NCBI GenBank assembly: GCA_046352935.1
Contig: JAXMGR010000003.1
Location: forward strand, 183,094-247,093
DNA from: CAYWMY01 sp046352935
GTDB taxonomy: Bacteria; Pseudomonadota; Gammaproteobacteria; Steroidobacterales; Steroidobacteraceae
DNA length: 64,000 bases
Reading direction: 5' to 3'
Positions 8,738 to 17,521 of this stretch are shown in pieces (the first letter of the stretch is position 1; every line of letters begins with the position of its first letter). A program made the position numbers and the translations under genes. The notes under the pieces were generated by a model. That model was given only the letters and a program-made list of their open reading frames with translations. It did not search any database and was not told the origin of the DNA.

Positions 8738-9906
8738 GCGGTCGCCGCGTAGAGTTCCCGTCCGATGAGCAGGCGCCTGATCTCCTGCGTGCCGGCGCCG
8801 ATCTCGTAGAGCTTGGCGTCGCGGAGCAGCCGGCCGGCCGGGTAGTCGTTGATGTAGCCGTTGCCGCCCAGGATCTGGATGGCATCGAGCGCGGCCTGCG
8901 TCGCGCGGTCCGCGGCGAACAGGATCGTGCCCGCGGCATCCTGGCGCGTGCAGCGGCCCGCGTCGCAGGCGCGTCCGACCGCATAGGCATAGGCGCGCGC
9001 CGCACTGAGGTTTGCGTAGAGATCGGCGAGCTTCGCCTGCATGAGCTGGAAGGTGCCGATCGGCTGGCCGAACTGCCTGCGCTCGTGCAGGTAGGGCAGC
9101 ACGACATCGAGGCAGGCGGCCATGATGCCGAGCGGTCCGCCCGTCAGCACGGCGCGTTCGTAATCGAGCCCGCTCATGAGGACGCGTACGCCTCCGTTCA
9201 CGGCGCCGAGCACGTTCTCCGACGGCACTTCGCAGCCTTCGAACACGAGCTCGCAGGTGCTCGAGCCGCGCATGCCGAGCTTGTCGAGCTTCTGCGCCGT
9301 CGAGAATCCGGCGAAGCCGCGCTCGACGATGAAGGCGGTGATGCCCCGCGAGCCCGCATCGGGGTCGGTCCGGGCGTAGACGACGAGGACGTCGGCATCG
9401 GGACCGTTGGTGATCCACATCTTGCGGCCGGTCAGCACGTAGCGATCGCCGCGCTTCTCGGCGCGCAGCTGCATGGACACCACATCGGAACCGGCGCCCG
9501 GCTCGGACATCGCGAGCGAGCCCACGTGCTCGCCGTTCACGAGCCCCGGCAGGTAGCGGTCGCGCTGGGCGTCGTTGCCGTTCAGCCGCAGCTGGTTCAC
9601 GCACAGGTTCGAATGCGCGCCGTAGGACAGTCCCACGGAGGCGGAAGCCCGGGAGATCTCCTCCATCGCGACGACGTGCGCGAGGTACCCGAGGTCCGAT
9701 CCGCCCCAGCGCTCCGGCACCGTCATTCCGAGCAGGCCGAGCGCGCCCAGCTTCGGCCACAGATGGCGCGGGAAGTCGTTGCTGCGGTCGATGTCCGCGG
9801 CGAGCGGGGCGATCTCCTCGCGCGCGAAGCGGCGCACGGTGCTGCGCACCTCGTCGATGGTCTCACCGAGGCCGAAGTCGAAATCGCAGGCGGCGCTGGG
9901 GTCCAC
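8734..9906 (-). CDS. liuA: Isovaleryl-CoA dehydrogenase
   Basis: 390 residues, FAD-dependent acyl-CoA dehydrogenase that oxidises isovaleryl-CoA to 3-methylcrotonyl-CoA, third step of leucine breakdown. Flavin and substrate motifs are SEPGAGSDVVSM and WITNGPDADVLVVYA. The motif LDYERAVLTGG carries the glutamate used as catalytic base in isovaleryl-CoA dehydrogenases, which distinguishes it from most other acyl-CoA dehydrogenases. A QILGGNGYINDYP stretch near the C-terminus is characteristic. The gene is divergent from liuB with a 69-base gap containing the proposed operator. Confidence 0.96.
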   Translation of the reverse strand: MDPSAACDFDFGLGETIDEVRSTVRRFAREEIAPLAADIDRSNDFPRHLWPKLGALGLLGMTVPERWGGSDLGYLAHVVAMEEISRASASVGLSYGAHSNLCVNQLRLNGNDAQRDRYLPGLVNGEHVGSLAMSEPGAGSDVVSMQLRAEKRGDRYVLTGRKMWITNGPDADVLVVYARTDPDAGSRGITAFIVERGFAGFSTAQKLDKLGMRGSSTCELVFEGCEVPSENVLGAVNGGVRVLMSGLDYERAVLTGGPLGIMAACLDVVLPYLHERRQFGQPIGTFQLMQAKLADLYANLSAARAYAYAVGRACDAGRCTRQDAAGTILFAADRATQAALDAIQILGGNGYINDYPAGRLLRDAKLYEIGAGTQEIRRLLIGRELYAATA

Positions 9907-9937
9907 GTGTCTTGCTCCCGGGCAGGTGTGGTGCTAT

Positions 9938-9954
9938 TGTCCGACAATCGGACA
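9938..9954. promoter_or_regulatory. Perfect 17-bp palindrome between divergent liuA and liuB: likely GntR operator
   Basis: The gap holds TGTCCGA-CAA-TCGGACA, two perfect 7-base arms around three bases. Overlapping it at 9937-9947 is TTGT-CCG-ACAA, a second perfect palindrome with the GT-N3-AC spacing known for FadR-subfamily operators. Such a site between the two transcription units, with a FadR-type regulator encoded in one of them, suggests repression of both directions and autoregulation. The regulator assignment is inference; the symmetry is seen directly. Confidence 0.7.
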
Positions 9955-9975
9955 TACAAAGGCAAGTGCAGCACC

Positions 9976-11583
9976 ATGGCCCCGATCGAAACGCGGCTCG
10001 GCGTGGCCACGCCGGAGTTCGCCGCCAACGCCGCCGCGATGCGGGCGCTCGTGGAGGACCTGCGTGCGCAGGTCGCGAAGGCCGCGCTGGGTGGCGGCGA
10101 GGCGGCGCGCGCCAGGCACCTCGCCCGCGGCAAGCTGCTGCCGCGCGACCGCGTCGGGCAGCTCGTCGACCCGGGCGCGCCGTTCCTCGAGTTCTCGCAG
10201 CTCGCGGCGCATGGCCTCTACGACGAAGAGGCACCGGGCGCCGGCATCATCACCGGCATCGGGCGCATCGCGGGCCGCGAGTGCGTGATCGTCTGCAACG
10301 ATCCGACCGTCAAGGGCGGCACCTACTACCCCGTCACGGTGAAAAAGCACCTGCGCGCGCAGGAGATCGCGCGCGAGAACCGCCTGCCCTGCGTGTACCT
10401 CGTCGACAGCGGCGGCGCGCACCTGCCGAGCCAGGACGAGGTCTTCCCCGACCGCGAGCACTTCGGCCGCATCTTCTACAACCAGGCCAACCTGTCGGCT
10501 GTTGGCATCCCGCAGATCGCGGTCGTCATGGGCAGCTGCACGGCGGGCGGTGCCTACGTGCCCGCGATGAGCGACGAGTCGGTCATCGTGCGCAGCCAGG
10601 GCACGATCTTCCTCGGCGGGCCACCGCTCGTGAAGGCCGCGACCGGTGAGGTCGTCAGCGCCGAGGACCTCGGCGGCGGTGACGTGCACACGCGCCTGTC
10701 CGGGGTCGCCGACCACCTCGCCGAGAACGACGCGCATGCGCTCGGCATCACGCGGCGCATCGTCGCGGGCCTCAACCGCGTGAAGCGGCCCGACCTGGAC
10801 ATCGTGGCGCCCGTCGAGCCCCGCTACCCGGCCGCGGAACTCCACGGCGTCGTGCCCTCCGATCCGCGCAAGCCCTTTGACGTGCGCGAGATCATCGCGC
10901 GCATCGTCGATGGCAGCGGGTTCGACGAGTGGAAGGCGCGCTATGGCACGACGCTGGTCACCGGTTTCGCACGCCTCCACGGCATGCCCGTCGGCATCAT
11001 CGCCAACAACGGCATCCTGTTCTCCGAGTCCGCGTTGAAGGGGGCGCACTTCATCGAGCTGTGCTGCCAGCGCCGCATCCCGCTCGTGTTCCTGCAGAAC
11101 ATCACGGGTTTCATGGTGGGACGGCGGTACGAGAACGAGGGCATCGCGAAGCACGGCGCCAAGCTCGTGACGGCGGTCGCCTGCGCGCAGGTGCCGAAGC
11201 TCACCGTCATCGTCGGCGGCAGCTTCGGCGCCGGCAACTACGGCATGTGCGGCCGCGCCTACGGGCCGCGGTTCCTCTGGATGTGGCCCAACGCGCGCAT
11301 CAGTGTCATGGGAGGGGAGCAGGCGGCCAACGTGCTCGCTACCGTGCGGCGTGACGCGCTCGAGGCGAAGGGCGGGACCTGGAGCCGCGAGGACCAGGAG
11401 AGCTTCATGGCGCCGATCCGCGCGCAGTACGACCGGCAGGGGCACCCGTACTACGCCACGGCCCGGCTCTGGGACGACGGGGTCATCGATCCCGCCGACA
11501 CGCGGAACTGCCTCGCGCTCGGCCTCTCGGCGGCGCTCAACGCGCCCATCCCGGAAACGCGCTTCGGCGTGTTCCGCATGTAG
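9976..11583 (+). CDS. liuB: Methylcrotonyl-CoA carboxylase, carboxyltransferase (beta) subunit
   Basis: 535 residues. Transfers the carboxyl group from biotin to 3-methylcrotonyl-CoA to give 3-methylglutaconyl-CoA. It has both crotonase-fold carboxyltransferase halves: the acyl-CoA side with VYLVDSGGAHLPSQDEVFPD and GSCTAGGAYVPAMSDE, and the biotin side with LQNITGFMVGRRYENEG and GSFGAGNYGMCGRAY. The latter pattern is characteristic of MCC rather than propionyl-CoA carboxylase beta subunits. ATG at 9976 is chosen because the conserved N-terminal region starts just after it and upstream codons run into the divergent promoter region. First gene of liuB-C-D. Confidence 0.96.
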   Translation: MAPIETRLGVATPEFAANAAAMRALVEDLRAQVAKAALGGGEAARARHLARGKLLPRDRVGQLVDPGAPFLEFSQLAAHGLYDEEAPGAGIITGIGRIAGRECVIVCNDPTVKGGTYYPVTVKKHLRAQEIARENRLPCVYLVDSGGAHLPSQDEVFPDREHFGRIFYNQANLSAVGIPQIAVVMGSCTAGGAYVPAMSDESVIVRSQGTIFLGGPPLVKAATGEVVSAEDLGGGDVHTRLSGVADHLAENDAHALGITRRIVAGLNRVKRPDLDIVAPVEPRYPAAELHGVVPSDPRKPFDVREIIARIVDGSGFDEWKARYGTTLVTGFARLHGMPVGIIANNGILFSESALKGAHFIELCCQRRIPLVFLQNITGFMVGRRYENEGIAKHGAKLVTAVACAQVPKLTVIVGGSFGAGNYGMCGRAYGPRFLWMWPNARISVMGGEQAANVLATVRRDALEAKGGTWSREDQESFMAPIRAQYDRQGHPYYATARLWDDGVIDPADTRNCLALGLSAALNAPIPETRFGVFRM

Positions 11584-11617
11584 GGTCCGACCGCAGCAGG
11601 CAACGGAGACGCACAGG

Positions 11618-12436
11618 ATGACCGACGAGGCGGATGCAGGCGGGTTCGAGTCCCTCGAGTACGAGTGCCGCGACGGCGTGGCCACGCTGTGGCTGAACCG
11701 GCCCGAGGTTCGCAACGCCTTCGACGAGCGGCTCGTTGCCGCGATCGCGGCGGGGGTGCGGCGCGCCGGTGCGGACCCGGAAGTTCGCGTCGTCGTGCTG
11801 GCGGGGCGCGGGAGCGTGTTCTGTGCCGGTGCCGACCTGCGCTGGATGCAGCGCATGGCCGGGTTCTCCCGCGAGCAGAATCACGCCGATGCACTCGCGC
11901 TGGCGAACATGCTGCGCGCGCTGCAGACCTGCCCGAAGCCGACGATCGCGCGCGTCCACGGCGACTGCTATGCGGGCGGCCTCGGGCTGGTGGCGGCCTG
12001 CGATGTCGCGGTTGCCGCGTCGGGCGTGCACTTCTGCCTCACCGAGGTCCGCATCGGACTCGTTCCCGCGACGATCGGCCCCTACGTCCTGCGTGCGATC
12101 GGCGCGCGCGCGGCCTCGCGCTACATGCTGACCGCCGAGCGCTTCGATGCCACGGAGGCGGCGCGCCTCGGGCTCGTGCACACGGTGGTGGACGCGGCGG
12201 AACTCGACGCCGAGGTGACGCGTTACGCCGGGGCGCTGCGTGCGGGCGGGCCGGCGGCGCTCGCGGCGGCCAAGCAGCTCATCGACGACCTCACCGCTGC
12301 GGCCATCGACGAGCACCTCGTCGAGGACACCGCGGCGCGCATCGCGGCCCTGCGTGCCTCGCCCGAAGGCCGTGAAGGCGTGCAATCCGTGCTCGGCCGG
12401 CGCGCGCCGGCATGGCGTGGCGATCGGGAGGCCTGA
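11618..12436 (+). CDS. liuC: 3-Methylglutaconyl-CoA hydratase (enoyl-CoA hydratase family)
   Basis: 272 residues, crotonase fold. Hydrates 3-methylglutaconyl-CoA to HMG-CoA. The oxyanion-hole motifs are FCAGADLRWMQRM and HGDCYAGGLGLVAACD, and the TEVRIGLVPATIGPYV stretch supports the LiuC/AUH subgroup. It lies between the two MCC subunits, 34 bases after liuB and 3 bases before liuD, as in known liu clusters. A purine-rich ACGGAGACGCACAGG precedes the ATG. Confidence 0.93.
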   Translation: MTDEADAGGFESLEYECRDGVATLWLNRPEVRNAFDERLVAAIAAGVRRAGADPEVRVVVLAGRGSVFCAGADLRWMQRMAGFSREQNHADALALANMLRALQTCPKPTIARVHGDCYAGGLGLVAACDVAVAASGVHFCLTEVRIGLVPATIGPYVLRAIGARAASRYMLTAERFDATEAARLGLVHTVVDAAELDAEVTRYAGALRAGGPAALAAAKQLIDDLTAAAIDEHLVEDTAARIAALRASPEGREGVQSVLGRRAPAWRGDREA

Positions 12437-12439
12437 TTC

Positions 12440-14464
12440 ATGGCGTCGTTCACCAGGATCCTCGTCGCGAACCGTGGCGAGATCGCCTGCCGGATCGCGC
12501 GCACCGCGCGCCGCATGGGACTCGCGACCGTCGCCGTGTACTCCGACGCCGACGCCGGCGCCCGCCACGTCTCGCTGTGCGACGAGGCGGTGCACATCGG
12601 GGCAGCGGCACCGGCGGACAGCTACCTGCGTGGCGAGGCGATCGTGGCGGCGGCGCGGCGCACGGGTGCTCAGGCGATCCACCCCGGTTACGGCTTCCTG
12701 TCCGAGAACGAGGACTTCGCGCGCGCCTGCGCCGCGGCGGGACTCGTCTTCATCGGGCCGCCGGTGGCGGCGATCGAAGCCATGGGCTCGAAGTCGGCGG
12801 CGAAGGCGCTCATGGAACGCGCCGGCGTGCCCCTCACGCCCGGCTACCACGGCGAGGACCAGTCGCCGGATCTGCTCGCGCGGGAGGCCGCGCGGATCGG
12901 TTATCCCGTGCTCGTCAAGGCGAGCGCGGGCGGTGGTGGCAAGGGTATGCGGCGCGTGGACGCGCCGGCCGATTTCGCCGCGGCGCTGGCCTCCTGCCAG
13001 CGCGAGGCGCAGGCGGCCTTCGGCGATGCGCGCGTGCTCGTCGAGAAGTACGTGCTGCGGCCGCGGCACATCGAGATCCAGGTGTTCGGTGACAGTCACG
13101 GGAATGTCGTGCACCTGTTCGAGCGGGACTGCTCGGTGCAGCGGCGCCACCAGAAGGTGCTCGAGGAGGCTCCGGCGCCGGGCATGAGCCCGGAACGACG
13201 CGCGGCCATGGGGCGCGCCGCCATCGAGGCCGCGCGTACGGTGGGCTACGTCGGCGCGGGCACGGTGGAATTCATCGTCGCCCCCGACGGCGCGTTCTAC
13301 TTCATGGAGATGAACACTCGCCTGCAGGTCGAGCACCCGGTCACCGAGATGATCACCGGGCTCGATCTCGTCGAATGGCAGCTGCGCGTCGCGATGGGCG
13401 AGCCGCTGCCTCTCGCACAGGAACAGCTCGAGATCCGCGGTCACGCCATCGAGGCGCGCGTCTACGCCGAGGACCCGGCCGCAGGTTTCCTGCCGTCGAC
13501 CGGCCTGCTCAGTCACCTCGATGCGCCGGCCGGGTCGGCCCACGTGCGTGTAGACACGGGCGTGCGTGCGGGCGACGCGATCACGCCCTTCTACGACCCG
13601 ATGATCGCGAAGCTCATCGTCTGGGACGAATCGCGAGAGCGCGCGCGGGCCCGCATGCTCCAGGCGCTGGCGCAGTACCGCGTGGTCGGTGTGCGCAACA
13701 ACCTCGAGTTCCTGTCGCGCCTCGTCGCGTGTCCGGCCTTCGCGCAGGCGGATCTCGACACGGCGCTGATCGAGCGCGAGCGCACGTTCCTGTTCCCAGA
13801 GCCCGGTGCCCCGCCGGCCGAGGCCTGGCAGCTCGCGGCACTCGCGATCCTCCTGCACGAGGAACGCGACGCCCGGGATGTCGCGGCCACCTCCGGCGAT
13901 CCGCATTCGCCATGGCATTCACGGCGCGGCTGGCGGCTGAACGCGCTTGCCGAGCGCACCCTCGTGCTGCGCGCCGACGATGTCGAACGCAGCCTCACCG
14001 TCGGGTATCTCGATGCCGGCTACCGCATCGGCTGCGATGGCCGCGCCGCGCTCGTGAGCGGCCGGCTCGCGGAGGGCGCGGCGATCCGCGCGGACATGGA
14101 TGGCCGTCGTCTGCACGCGCACGTGGTCGCAGCCGGCTCCAGGCTGCACGTGTTCGTGGACGGCCGCTCCCACGTGTTCACGCGGATCGATCCCCTGGTG
14201 CACACGGGCGACACCGGCGGCGGCGACGGGGGACTGCGCGCGCCCATGCCCGGGCGCATCGTCGCGCTGCTCGCGACGGCAGGCGGGGATGTCGAGAAGG
14301 GCGCGCCCCTGCTGATCCTCGAGGCGATGAAGATGGAACACACCATCGTCGCGCCGGCGGCCGGGAAGCTGGCCGCCTATCAGGTCGCGGTCGGCGACCA
14401 GGTCACCGAGGGCACCGAACTCGTGCAGTTCGAGGCGGCGGCGGAGGGCGCTGGCGGCTCATGA
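12440..14464 (+). CDS. liuD: Methylcrotonyl-CoA carboxylase, biotin-containing (alpha) subunit
   Basis: 674 residues. Order: biotin carboxylase N-terminal domain (ILVANRGEIACRIARTAR, residues 7-24), ATP-grasp domain with KASAGGGGKGMR, catalytic ERDCSVQRRHQK and EMNTRLQVEHPVTE, a linker domain, and a C-terminal biotinyl domain with the EAMKMEH lysine site (about residues 631-637). It carboxylates its biotin with ATP and bicarbonate and hands the group to LiuB. It closes the liu run. No HMG-CoA lyase gene (liuE) follows within the window, so the last leucine step must be encoded elsewhere. Confidence 0.96.
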   Translation: MASFTRILVANRGEIACRIARTARRMGLATVAVYSDADAGARHVSLCDEAVHIGAAAPADSYLRGEAIVAAARRTGAQAIHPGYGFLSENEDFARACAAAGLVFIGPPVAAIEAMGSKSAAKALMERAGVPLTPGYHGEDQSPDLLAREAARIGYPVLVKASAGGGGKGMRRVDAPADFAAALASCQREAQAAFGDARVLVEKYVLRPRHIEIQVFGDSHGNVVHLFERDCSVQRRHQKVLEEAPAPGMSPERRAAMGRAAIEAARTVGYVGAGTVEFIVAPDGAFYFMEMNTRLQVEHPVTEMITGLDLVEWQLRVAMGEPLPLAQEQLEIRGHAIEARVYAEDPAAGFLPSTGLLSHLDAPAGSAHVRVDTGVRAGDAITPFYDPMIAKLIVWDESRERARARMLQALAQYRVVGVRNNLEFLSRLVACPAFAQADLDTALIERERTFLFPEPGAPPAEAWQLAALAILLHEERDARDVAATSGDPHSPWHSRRGWRLNALAERTLVLRADDVERSLTVGYLDAGYRIGCDGRAALVSGRLAEGAAIRADMDGRRLHAHVVAAGSRLHVFVDGRSHVFTRIDPLVHTGDTGGGDGGLRAPMPGRIVALLATAGGDVEKGAPLLILEAMKMEHTIVAPAAGKLAAYQVAVGDQVTEGTELVQFEAAAEGAGGS

Positions 14465-14619
14465 GGGTTGCGGGCACGAGGCGTGGTCGTGCGTGACACC
14501 GGCCGCCCATAGCCGAATTCAGGGCAGCACGCAATCACGCTGAAGTCCTGCGGACGACGGGCGCCGGAGCGGCGTTATGATCCCCGCACACTGCGCGCCC
14601 GCCGGCGGGGGGAGCAACC

Positions 14620-16323
14620 TTGGACAATCACGCCACGTTCCTCGCGGCACGCGACCTCCTGCTGCGCGAGCGTCTCGATCAGGCTGCAGCGGCCCGACAG
14701 TTCTGCTGGCCGCAGTTCGGCGAATTCAACTGGGCCCGAGACTGGTTCGACGTGCAGGCGTCGGGCAATGCCGGCGCCGCGCTGCGCGTCGTGGACGACG
14801 AGGGGCTGGACCTCAGCGTGTCCTGGAGCGACCTCGCGGCGCGTTCTTCGCGGGTCGCACATTTCCTCGCGGGGCTCGGCATCGGCCGCGGCGACCGCGT
14901 GCTGCTCATGCTCGGCAACGTCGTGCCGCTGTGGGAGTGCATGCTGGCGCTCATCCGGCTCGGCGCGGTCGTGATTCCGGCCACGACGCTGCTCACGGAG
15001 GACGATCTGCGCGATCGCCTCGAGCGCGGCGGCGTCAAGGGGATCATCACCGCGGCGGATCTGGCGCCGCGCTTCGATGCGCTCGCCGGCGCGCCGGTGC
15101 GTGTCGCGGTCGGCGGCGCACGCGGAGGGTGGGTCGACTACGCCGGTGCGGACGGCGAGGGTCCCGCGGCGTTTCCCTGCGCGCCGACGCGTGCCGACGA
15201 ACTGCTGCTGCTGTATTTCACTTCCGGTACGACCTCGCGACCGAAGCTCGTGGCGCACACGCATGCGAGCTATCCCGTCGGCCACCTGTCGACGATGTAC
15301 TGGCTGGGACTCAGGCCCGGTGACCTGCATCTGAACCTGAGTTCGCCGGGCTGGGCCAAGCACGCCTGGTCCTGTGTGTTCGCGCCGTGGAACGCGGGCG
15401 CGACCGTGCTCGCGTACCAGTACGAGCGTTTCGACGCGGCGGCGCTGCTCGACCAGCTGGTACGTTGCCGGGTCACGACTTTCTGCGCGCCGCCCACGGT
15501 CTGGCGCATGCTCATCCAGCAGGATCTCGGGCGATGGAAGGTGGCACTGCGCGAGGTCGCGAGTGCCGGCGAACCGCTCAATCCCGAGGTCATCGACCGC
15601 GTCCGGGGCGAGTGGGGGCTCACGATCCGCGACGGCTTCGGCCAGACGGAGACCACGGCGCAGGTCGGTAACCCGCCGGGGCAGCCGCTCAAGGAGGGCT
15701 CGATGGGCCGGCCGCTGCCGGGGTATCCCGTGGTACTCGTCGACGCCGAGGGCCGGGAGGCGGACGAGGGCGAGATCTGCATCGACCTGTCGCGACGCCC
15801 GCTCGGACTCATGGCCGGCTATCACGACGACGCCCGGCGCAACGACGCGGTGATGCACGGCGGCTACTACCACACCGGCGATGTGGCCTCGCGCGACGCC
15901 GAGGGCTACCTGACCTATGTCGGCCGCACCGACGACGTGTTCAAGTCCTCCGACTACCGTATCAGCCCCTTCGAGCTCGAGAGCGTGCTCATCGAGCACC
16001 CGGCGGTCGCCGAGGCTGCTGTCGTGCCGAGCCCGGATCCGCTCCGGCTCGCGGTGCCCAAGGCCTTCGTCGTGCTCGCCGCCGGCCATGCGCCGGATGT
16101 CGAGACGGCGCGCGCCGTCCTCGCGCACGTGAAGGCGCGCGTGTCGCCGTACAAGCGCGTGCGCCGCATCGAGTTCGCACCGCTGCCGAAGACCATCTCC
16201 GGCAAGATCCGCCGCGCGGAGCTGCGCAAGGCGGAGGAGGAGCGCGGGCCCGACGGACCGCGACGTCCGCAGGAGTTCTGGGAAGACGACCTCGGCGGCG
16301 GCCGCGCCGCGCGGGGCGGTTGA
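14620..16323 (+). CDS. AMP-dependent acyl-CoA synthetase (medium-chain/ACSM-like)
   Basis: 567 residues, ANL superfamily. The phosphate-binding loop reads YFTSGTTSRPKLVAHTH, the adenylate motif is DGFGQTETT, the hinge region is YHTGDVASRDAEGYLTYVGR, and the C-terminal catalytic lysine is in PKTISGKIRR. This pattern fits acyl-CoA synthetases acting on short to medium or branched acids better than long-chain FadD. The start is a TTG with a GGGGGGAG ribosome site six bases before it; no in-frame ATG or GTG of suitable position exists upstream. A TATGAT -10-like box lies at 14576-14581 but no matching -35 is obvious. It lies 155 bases after liuD and could activate an acid linked to leucine degradation. 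Confidence 0.88.
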   Translation: MDNHATFLAARDLLLRERLDQAAAARQFCWPQFGEFNWARDWFDVQASGNAGAALRVVDDEGLDLSVSWSDLAARSSRVAHFLAGLGIGRGDRVLLMLGNVVPLWECMLALIRLGAVVIPATTLLTEDDLRDRLERGGVKGIITAADLAPRFDALAGAPVRVAVGGARGGWVDYAGADGEGPAAFPCAPTRADELLLLYFTSGTTSRPKLVAHTHASYPVGHLSTMYWLGLRPGDLHLNLSSPGWAKHAWSCVFAPWNAGATVLAYQYERFDAAALLDQLVRCRVTTFCAPPTVWRMLIQQDLGRWKVALREVASAGEPLNPEVIDRVRGEWGLTIRDGFGQTETTAQVGNPPGQPLKEGSMGRPLPGYPVVLVDAEGREADEGEICIDLSRRPLGLMAGYHDDARRNDAVMHGGYYHTGDVASRDAEGYLTYVGRTDDVFKSSDYRISPFELESVLIEHPAVAEAAVVPSPDPLRLAVPKAFVVLAAGHAPDVETARAVLAHVKARVSPYKRVRRIEFAPLPKTISGKIRRAELRKAEEERGPDGPRRPQEFWEDDLGGGRAARGG

Positions 16324-16330
16324 GTCCGCC

Positions 16331-17521
16331 GTGAGCGCCGCTTCGCGCCGGCCGCGGTCGACGCCCGGCAGCACGGCGATCCGCACGCTCGTGTCGACAG
16401 CCGGCGACGAGGCCACGGTCGCGGCGGAGCTGCTGGCGCAGTGCGCCGGTGCGGGTCCAGGCCTCGTGGTGCTGTTCGCCACCATGACCCTGGACCTCGG
16501 TCGACTCGGTGCGCTGCTGCGGGTCGGTGGACGCGATGCGGTGGTCGGCGCAGCCACGGGTCGTGCGATCGGCACCAACGGCTTCCTGAAGCACGGGGTC
16601 ACCGGCTTCCTGCTGCCGGCGTCACGCTACGCCGTCGCCGATGCGGTGATCGAGGATTCCGCGCGCCTCGGACCCGGCGAGGCCGCCCTGCTGGTACGCG
16701 GCCTGCGCGCGCGGCTCGATGCCGGTCCCGGCGCGGCCTTCCGGCAGCGTTTCGCGCTGCTGCTCGTCGATGCCGAGCCCCGCTGCGAGGAGCGGCTCAC
16801 GGCGACGCTAGGCCTCGCGCTGTCGGGCATTCCGCTCGTCGGCGGATCCGCCGGCGACCTGTACTTCAACCCGGCCGGGCATCGTCCCGATGCGCCGCGC
16901 GTGCTCGCCGGCACGCGGTCCCTGCCCGGCGGTGCCGTGCTGCTGCTGGTCGCCACCGATGCGGCGCTGCGCGCGACCAGCCACAATCACTACACGCCGG
17001 GCCGCTGCCGCGTCGTGATCACCGAGGCGGAGCCGAGCCGCCGCGTGGTGCGCGAGATCGACGGCCGCCCCGCGCTGGATGCGTACCTCGCGGCCTGCGG
17101 GCAGCGCGGCCGCACGCGCGATCCAGGCGACTTCGCCTCCCATCCGCTGATGATCCGCATCGGTGGCCGCTACTACCCGCGCGGCATGCAGCGCATCCAC
17201 GCCGACGGGTCGCTGGAGTTCGCCTGCGCGGTCGAGCCCGGCATCGTCATGACGGTCGCCGAGCCCGGCGACATGCGCGAGCGCCTCGCGCAGCTGTTCG
17301 ACGAGCTGCGTGCTGCCGTGGGGCCGCCGGAACTCGTCATCGGATTCGACTGCTCGGCGCGCACGGCGGCGATGGAGCGCGCCGGGCTCACCGACTCGAT
17401 CGCGACGCTGATGCGGCGCCATCGCGTGGTCGGCTTCGCGACCCTGGGCGAGCAGTTCGGCACCATGCACGCGAACAACTCGTTCAGCTGCCTCGCGCTC
17501 GGCAGCGAGCCCGGGTCATGA
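16331..17521 (+). CDS. FIST-domain sensor protein (NosP-like)
   Basis: 396 residues with FIST N-terminal (about 20-210) and FIST C-terminal (about 225-375) domains. Recognisable features are LVVLFATMTLDL, VVGAATGRAIGTNGFL, GIPLVGGSAGDLYF, HPLMIRIGGRYYPRGM and the C-terminal GFATLGEQFG. Members of this family sense small ligands and pair with kinases; in Pseudomonas aeruginosa NosP is a heme-based nitric oxide sensor acting on the kinase NahK. Here a kinase gene overlaps its stop by four bases, the same pairing. The GTG start at 16331 sits 7 bases after the preceding stop. Heme binding is inference. Confidence 0.85.
   Translation: MSAASRRPRSTPGSTAIRTLVSTAGDEATVAAELLAQCAGAGPGLVVLFATMTLDLGRLGALLRVGGRDAVVGAATGRAIGTNGFLKHGVTGFLLPASRYAVADAVIEDSARLGPGEAALLVRGLRARLDAGPGAAFRQRFALLLVDAEPRCEERLTATLGLALSGIPLVGGSAGDLYFNPAGHRPDAPRVLAGTRSLPGGAVLLLVATDAALRATSHNHYTPGRCRVVITEAEPSRRVVREIDGRPALDAYLAACGQRGRTRDPGDFASHPLMIRIGGRYYPRGMQRIHADGSLEFACAVEPGIVMTVAEPGDMRERLAQLFDELRAAVGPPELVIGFDCSARTAAMERAGLTDSIATLMRRHRVVGFATLGEQFGTMHANNSFSCLALGSEPGS

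Noticed and set aside
11537..13918. A 793-codon minus-strand open frame opposite liuC and liuD
   Set aside because: Shadow of the biotin carboxylase frame; arginine- and histidine-rich composition with no recognisable domain.
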